Virus record (IMG/VR): IMGVR_UViG_3300043219_000091
Coordinates: 1-26,128 of that record
Strand: one strand, 5' to 3'
DNA length: 26,128 nucleotides
Source of the DNA: a virus
The translations under genes and the position numbers were made by a program. Under the pieces are notes generated by a model, which worked only from the letters and a program-made list of their open reading frames with translations, did no database searches and was not told the DNA's origin. This document shows positions 21,178 through 26,128 of the stretch, piece by piece; position 1 is the first letter of the stretch; each line of letters opens with the position of its first letter.

Positions 21178-21588
21178 TCAGAGCTTGAAGATTTTGTTGG
21201 AATCGTTGGGCCAAGCGATTGTGATGTCTCCGCCGTTGGGAGTACCCGGAAGTCCTGTGTAATTGTCGATATGGCAAATGAGCCGCCCCGTTGCATCGGA
21301 CCCGGTGTGGAGGTACAGAACGATTGCCTCAAACTCATCCCCGCTCACAGTGGAGAGGACATAATCATCCCCGTCTGCGACTCCGGCAGTTGCATCCTTG
21401 TTAGCGATGGAAGCGCCGCCCACCGCGACTCTTGCAGGGGCTCCGATGTCTTGGAGGAATTCATCCGTGTCCTGTGCCGGGGTATAGTCCGCATGATCGA
21501 CCAAGCAAGGTCTTACATCATCCGTCTCCCAATCGAGAAGTTTTGTGAGATAGGCATTCCTGCCCAAGTCATAGAGAAATGTTGCCAT
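21178..21588 (-). CDS. Small virion structural protein
   Basis: A 136-residue protein of a type common next to phage tail or capsid genes. It starts MATFLYDLGRNAYLTKLLDW, then DVRPCLVDHADYTPAQDTDEFL, an ALVA-rich middle (PARVAVGGASIANKDATAG), then EAIVLYLHTGSDATGRLICHID and a closing GTPNGGDITIAW element. These pieces recur in many phage proteins annotated only as structural. AAGGAG lies 9 bases before the ATG. It sits between the tape measure and the LamG-like gene and shares that gene's unusual CG context, so the two may have been acquired together. Tail-tip or fibre-attachment function is a guess. Confidence 0.52.
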   Translation of the reverse strand: MATFLYDLGRNAYLTKLLDWETDDVRPCLVDHADYTPAQDTDEFLQDIGAPARVAVGGASIANKDATAGVADGDDYVLSTVSGDEFEAIVLYLHTGSDATGRLICHIDNYTGLPGTPNGGDITIAWPNDSNKIFKL

Positions 21589-21618
21589 GGTTTTAAGCTC
21601 CTTGTGTAATGATCGGTC

Positions 21619-24600
21619 TCAGATATCGACTCCGGACCTTCTCCACTCCCCAACCATTTCATTTGCGATGGTCCGGGCATCTCCGTTGTTATATTCCACG
21701 TTCAAAACTATGCTCTTTTTTCCGTAGATTCTCTGTGCATTGATGCCAACAAAATCCGCCGGTGAAGAATTCACTTTGGAAATGCCGGGAGATACTTTGC
21801 CTTGTCCTCCTCCTGTTGTTGCGAGTAGGGGAGGAGGAGGATTGATGCCTGATGCATTGGGGACATAGACAGAGCTAATCTGCCCAACCGTTGTCACTGC
21901 TCCGGCAACAGTCTTGCTAACAGAATCCATGCTCTTACTGATGGTTACCCCAAGACCTGTCATTCCAGTGTTGAAAGAAGCTGAGACCGCGCCCATGGTT
22001 GCCCCCAAGGACTGCCCACTCTGAACAGTTGCCCTTGTGTTCTCAGTGAGACCTCTTGTGATGTTATCTCCTGAGTTGGTGATCTCTCGGGTTGTCTGTG
22101 CCTGCTCCCGGTTTAAGTCTTCAGTGACATTCTCAATGTGATCGGTGGTCTTTTCAATACTCCTCAGTTCCTCCTCGGAAGAGTCTGCAAACTTGACCGC
22201 TTTCTTGATCTCTTTATAGATACCCCTGAGAGCATCAGTGATGTCAGACATGGGGATATCCAACATCTTGAGATTCCGAAGGTAGAACAATTGCTTGATC
22301 TCAACTGGAGTACTTGGAGTCTGTGTTACTCCTCCTCCTCCGAAGCCACCAAACCCCAAGCCGAGCATGGAGCTTATTCCTGTTGCTGTTTTCTGAACTG
22401 CGATTCCAACCTGATTGAGTTCATAGCCAACCTCACTGAGCACACTACCCCAGTCATCAATGCTCCGGGAAAGTTTTCGAGTCTCATTGATCTGCTCAAC
22501 AACTGCTTGAGTAATATCATCAGATCCGGACTTCACAGCGGAGGTTGTACGGTTGACGGTGGAAGACAGACTCTTGGTTGCAGTGGTTGTTTCCTCCTGC
22601 TTGTCTCCCAGCTTATTGACTGCCTCCTCCGTCTTGACCTCCGCTGCCACGGACTTGCTCATGGAGTCGAGAACCTCTTGGAGCTTTTGCTCAGAGATCT
22701 CATTGCCCGTGACTAAAGCCGCCGCTGCCACTTTGAATAAGTCACGCATCTCCCAGAGAGTTACTTTGATGTCATCTAAGGATGCGTTGACGTACCCGAT
22801 ACCCTCCCGCGTCTTGCCTGTGTTGTTGCGGACGCTCCACTCAGATTCTCCAGTCCAGATCTTGATGTACCGAGTATTCTCCTCAATCGCGTTGAGGGTC
22901 TTTTCCATCTGAACATTCTGCAAATTCCCGATGATGCCGGAGATCATAGAGCCGATTGCTCCGATTGCCCCAACCAATCCAGTGAGTCCCCCGGCAATTC
23001 CTCCAAGACCCTTCATGCCTCCAAGACCTGCTCCAAGACCTTTGCCTCCTCCTCCTCCAAGCACATCTCCCAATCCGCCGAACACATTATCAAAAGCCTT
23101 GCCTAGTTGGAGGGTTGCTTTCTCAACGTCAACAATCGCAGTGAGGAGGAAGTCTGTCATGGTCTCAACCGCGTATCGGATGATGGCTTCCCCAACACTC
23201 CGGAAAGTATTCACGAAAATTTCTCCGAAATTTTCCCCCTCAAGGATGGCATCCGAGATTCCTTGAGACAGATCTGTGATGACCGTGGAAACCTGCTTGG
23301 CCATGAACCCCAACTCCTGAGTCCCCTTCTTGGCTTCCACTGAGAGGATGCTGAGATTCCCTCCCGCGTCAACTATCGCAATGTTGGCTGCATCCCAAGC
23401 TTTCTCAATTTCCGTTGTGTCCTTGCCGAGTCTTTGTGCTAGTTCAATCTGTTTGGTAAAGGAGGAATTAACGGATCTTGTGTAGTCATTGAGAGAAGCC
23501 TCTCCCCTCTTCCAACCATCCTCAATATCGGAGAGCCATTGCTTTGTATCCGCCATCTGCTTTTCAAGCACATGGTCCGCTGTTGCCCCAAGCCCCTCCA
23601 TGGCAGCATCAACTTTTTTGAAGCCTTCTCCGGCAGAGTCAAGGAAGACTTTGGTTTGCTCAGTGAGGAAGGTGAACTCCTTCCCTATGTCTGCAATGCT
23701 CCCGGATGCTTTGAGAGAGTTAGTTTGAATCTCATTGAAGGTCTTGGCAAGGTCCGCCTCTTTGAACTCGTCAGCCGCTTGCTCAAGGTTCCGGATTTCC
23801 TTCTCCATCTCCTGAAGTTGAGGAGTGATCTTGCTCCCAAGGTCAAAGTTTGCTTGAGCAAACTCATCCATCTTTTTCTTGGCATCCGCAATTGCTTTGT
23901 CAATGTCTTGCCACTCTTTTGGTAAGCCACTCTGCCGGGTTGCATTGAGGATGTCTTGGATACTATCCGGAATACTTTTGAGGATTTTGTCCCCGTCCTC
24001 AATCGCCTTGTTCACTACCTCAAGCTGTTTGAGGTAAGCCTCCATTGCCTCCTCAGACATCTCCCAACCCTCGGCATTATCATCAAGGGCATCATTTTGG
24101 TCATCAAGTTCCCGGCTCAGATCCTCCGTGGAGTCTGCAAGGTCTTCAACTTCCTCCCGAGCAGAGGTAAGTTTATCGTGCCAAGTATCGAGAGCCTTGG
24201 CAGTGTTTTCCATCCCGAGAGCATGAGCCGCCAAAGCTGCATATTTCACAATAGTCTTGAGACCATTTTGGAAAACATCAAGGATCTTGCCCCAAGCTTT
24301 CTTGAGGAAGTTGGAGATGCCTGTCCAGATCTTTTTGATCCAGCTTGCCGCCTCTCCCCCAATGGCTCCCTCAATCCATTTCCAGATTTTCCCCGCTGCT
24401 TTCCGGATAAAATTTGAGAGGTCTGTCCAAAGCCCAATCATCACGGCTTTGACATCCTCCCAATGCTTGTACATGACATATGCCGCCGCGCCCAAGGCAA
24501 TAACTGCCGCTGCGATAACAGCAATTGGCCAACCGATTGCTAGGATGGCAGCACCAAAGCTGAGCAGTGCTCCCTTGACTGCGACAAAAGCCGCTGCCAT

Positions 24601-26128
24601 TCCTCCCGGAGCCATGAGACTGGAGACTATTCCTCCCAAGGAGGAGACAATCCCCATGATCGCTCCCTTGATAGCCGCTCCTCCGGAAACAAGAGCCGGA
24701 CCTAAACCTTTCACAGTTGAGAGGATGGAGGCTCCAACTCCCTTGATCGCTCCCGGAACTGCTTTCAGTGCTCCGGGAATCCCCTTCATGGTTCCAATAA
24801 AAGTCTTGCCGAAAGAAACCGTTGCTTTGTTGATCGCCTTGAATACCTTCCCGATGTTGACGGCTTTGAGAACTCCTCCCATGCTCTTGAAATGTTTCCC
24901 GAACTTTACGAAGTATCCTCCTGCTTTCAAGAGAGTTGGACCCAACAAGCTCAACCCTGCAATCTGATTGAGGAATGCGCCAAAGAGGAACATCATTGGG
25001 CCAAGAGCCGCCGCTGCCGCTACAAGACCAATCGTGAAACTCTGTATTGGTTGTGGGAGAGTCTTAAACCATTTGGCAAGATTGGCAACCATGATTGCTG
25101 CCTCTCTGAGGTACCCGGCAATCTTGATGACCACAGGAGCAAGAGCTTGACCGATGGAGAGGGAGGCTCCTTCCATGGCACTCTTCAGAGTAATCATGGC
25201 TCCGGCAAGACCCTTCAACTGGATATTCTTGATCCTCTCAGTTGTTCCTTCTGCCTTTTCTAACTCCCCTGTGAATTCAGCAATCGCTTCTGAGCCAACC
25301 CCGATCAATGCAGCCATTCCGGGTCCGGCTCTCTGCCCAAAAATTTCAATGAGATCAGCCATGAACTCAAGTTCAGAGGAGGAGGACTCCAACCCCGCTT
25401 CAAACTGCGTGAGGATATCTCGGAAAGGCAGCATTGCCCCTTGAGAATCCGCAACCGCAATCGAGTATTTGCCCAATGCCTTCGCCCCTGCTTTGGATGG
25501 TCCGGCTAATCTGGTAAGGGCTCCTCTGAGGGTTGTACCTGCCATTGATGCTTGGATGCCTGCGTTGGACAGAGTTCCGAGGACTGCAACCGTCTCCTCA
25601 AAGGAGAGGTTCATTGCCTTGGCAACAGGTCCGGCATATTTGAAAGCATCCCCCAACTGGACAAGATCCGTATTAGAAGAAGTGAAAGCCAAAGCCAGAA
25701 CATCTGATGCCCCTGCAAGTTCCTCCGTAGACATTTGGAAACCCTGCATTACATTGGTGACAATATCCGCCGCTGATGCAAGGTCAAGGCTTGCCGATGC
25801 TGCAAGGTTGAGAGTTGTTGGAATAGCCTTAAGAACTGTGTTAGCATCCAACCCAGCTTTCCCAAGAAAGGACATGCCCTCCGCTGCTTGAACTGCGGAG
25901 TAACGGGTTGTGAGCCCCATCTCTTGCGCCTTCTCAGAGAGTTCCTCAAACTGCGCTGATCCATTCTTCGTGACTGCCTCAACCTGATTCATTGCCGCAC
26001 TTAAAGACTCAGCGGTTCTGATTGCAGTTGCAGCAAGCCCAACAAGAGGAGCCGTGATACCGAGAGTAAGGGAGGTTCCAACACTCTGAAGATTCTGACC
26101 AACCTGCCTCATTTGGTCTTGAGCCGAT
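21619..26128 (-). CDS. Tail tape measure protein (partial, 5' end outside window)
   Basis: The frame is open through the window edge; an ATG at 26112 is in frame but codons continue upstream (…SAQDQ), so the true start is outside. At least 1,502 residues are visible. The N-terminal part is the PhageMin_Tail type: VGTSLTLGITAPLVGLAATA, then a region equivalent to GLTTRYSAVQAAEGMSFLGK and DLASAADIVTNVMQGF. Two hydrophobic stretches follow (about 365-400 and 470-555, for example AAILAIGWPIAVIAAAVIAL), then long coiled-coil regions and a Gly-rich patch near residue 1020. Tape measures set tail length at about 1.5 angstroms per residue, so the tail is at least ~225 nm. It may also help DNA pass the inner membrane. 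Identity is very likely. Confidence 0.92.
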   Translation of the reverse strand, partial: SAQDQMRQVGQNLQSVGTSLTLGITAPLVGLAATAIRTAESLSAAMNQVEAVTKNGSAQFEELSEKAQEMGLTTRYSAVQAAEGMSFLGKAGLDANTVLKAIPTTLNLAASASLDLASAADIVTNVMQGFQMSTEELAGASDVLALAFTSSNTDLVQLGDAFKYAGPVAKAMNLSFEETVAVLGTLSNAGIQASMAGTTLRGALTRLAGPSKAGAKALGKYSIAVADSQGAMLPFRDILTQFEAGLESSSSELEFMADLIEIFGQRAGPGMAALIGVGSEAIAEFTGELEKAEGTTERIKNIQLKGLAGAMITLKSAMEGASLSIGQALAPVVIKIAGYLREAAIMVANLAKWFKTLPQPIQSFTIGLVAAAAALGPMMFLFGAFLNQIAGLSLLGPTLLKAGGYFVKFGKHFKSMGGVLKAVNIGKVFKAINKATVSFGKTFIGTMKGIPGALKAVPGAIKGVGASILSTVKGLGPALVSGGAAIKGAIMGIVSSLGGIVSSLMAPGGMAAAFVAVKGALLSFGAAILAIGWPIAVIAAAVIALGAAAYVMYKHWEDVKAVMIGLWTDLSNFIRKAAGKIWKWIEGAIGGEAASWIKKIWTGISNFLKKAWGKILDVFQNGLKTIVKYAALAAHALGMENTAKALDTWHDKLTSAREEVEDLADSTEDLSRELDDQNDALDDNAEGWEMSEEAMEAYLKQLEVVNKAIEDGDKILKSIPDSIQDILNATRQSGLPKEWQDIDKAIADAKKKMDEFAQANFDLGSKITPQLQEMEKEIRNLEQAADEFKEADLAKTFNEIQTNSLKASGSIADIGKEFTFLTEQTKVFLDSAGEGFKKVDAAMEGLGATADHVLEKQMADTKQWLSDIEDGWKRGEASLNDYTRSVNSSFTKQIELAQRLGKDTTEIEKAWDAANIAIVDAGGNLSILSVEAKKGTQELGFMAKQVSTVITDLSQGISDAILEGENFGEIFVNTFRSVGEAIIRYAVETMTDFLLTAIVDVEKATLQLGKAFDNVFGGLGDVLGGGGGKGLGAGLGGMKGLGGIAGGLTGLVGAIGAIGSMISGIIGNLQNVQMEKTLNAIEENTRYIKIWTGESEWSVRNNTGKTREGIGYVNASLDDIKVTLWEMRDLFKVAAAALVTGNEISEQKLQEVLDSMSKSVAAEVKTEEAVNKLGDKQEETTTATKSLSSTVNRTTSAVKSGSDDITQAVVEQINETRKLSRSIDDWGSVLSEVGYELNQVGIAVQKTATGISSMLGLGFGGFGGGGVTQTPSTPVEIKQLFYLRNLKMLDIPMSDITDALRGIYKEIKKAVKFADSSEEELRSIEKTTDHIENVTEDLNREQAQTTREITNSGDNITRGLTENTRATVQSGQSLGATMGAVSASFNTGMTGLGVTISKSMDSVSKTVAGAVTTVGQISSVYVPNASGINPPPPLLATTGGGQGKVSPGISKVNSSPADFVGINAQRIYGKKSIVLNVEYNNGDARTIANEMVGEWRRSGVDI

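Overview
The window is part of a tailed double-stranded DNA phage genome (Caudoviricetes). It pairs a complete phage-encoded replisome with a tail tape measure, tail-tip proteins and small lysis-like membrane proteins. No rRNA, tRNA, CRISPR array, integrase, transposase or chromosomal housekeeping gene is visible. The host cannot be named from the sequence. Strong AGGAGG-type ribosome sites and frequent ATGA stop/start overlaps indicate a bacterial host. A tape measure of more than 1,500 residues would give a tail of roughly 225 nm or more; no sheath gene is visible, so a siphovirus is the simpler guess.

Layout. (1) Positions 1-12336, minus strand, form the DNA-metabolism block. In transcription order: UvsW-like helicase; a terminator; a possible small lipoprotein; a promoter/operator; an unknown basic protein; DnaB-like helicase; primase; 5' nuclease; sigma-like factor; Cys-rich protein; DnaN-like sliding clamp; a family A DNA polymerase with an N-terminal uracil-DNA-glycosylase domain; a possible recombination mediator; and an SSB with a very long poly-Glu tail that leaves the window. 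(2) Positions 12480-14271, plus strand, form a short divergent operon of two small proteins, a Spo11/TopoVIA-like ("Mini-A" type) Toprim protein and a Cys-containing protein. (3) Positions 14272-14767 are a hairpin-rich gap where the plus operon and the minus structural block converge. (4) Positions 14768-26128, minus strand, run in transcription order: tape measure (5' end outside the window), small virion protein, LamG-like protein, a tail hub-like protein with ten GIPSEEAFG repeats, a second LamG-like protein, a coiled-coil/TM protein, a secreted protein and a holin-like protein.

How it works together. Helicase, primase, clamp, polymerase, 5' nuclease and SSB make a nearly self-sufficient fork; UvsW and the UvsY-like candidate add recombination. 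The sigma-like factor sits with the clamp, which recalls the T4 pairing of gp55 and gp45. The most unusual part is the plus-strand operon around the Spo11-like protein: it is opposite in orientation, flanked by possible regulatory palindromes and accompanied by unrecognised genes.
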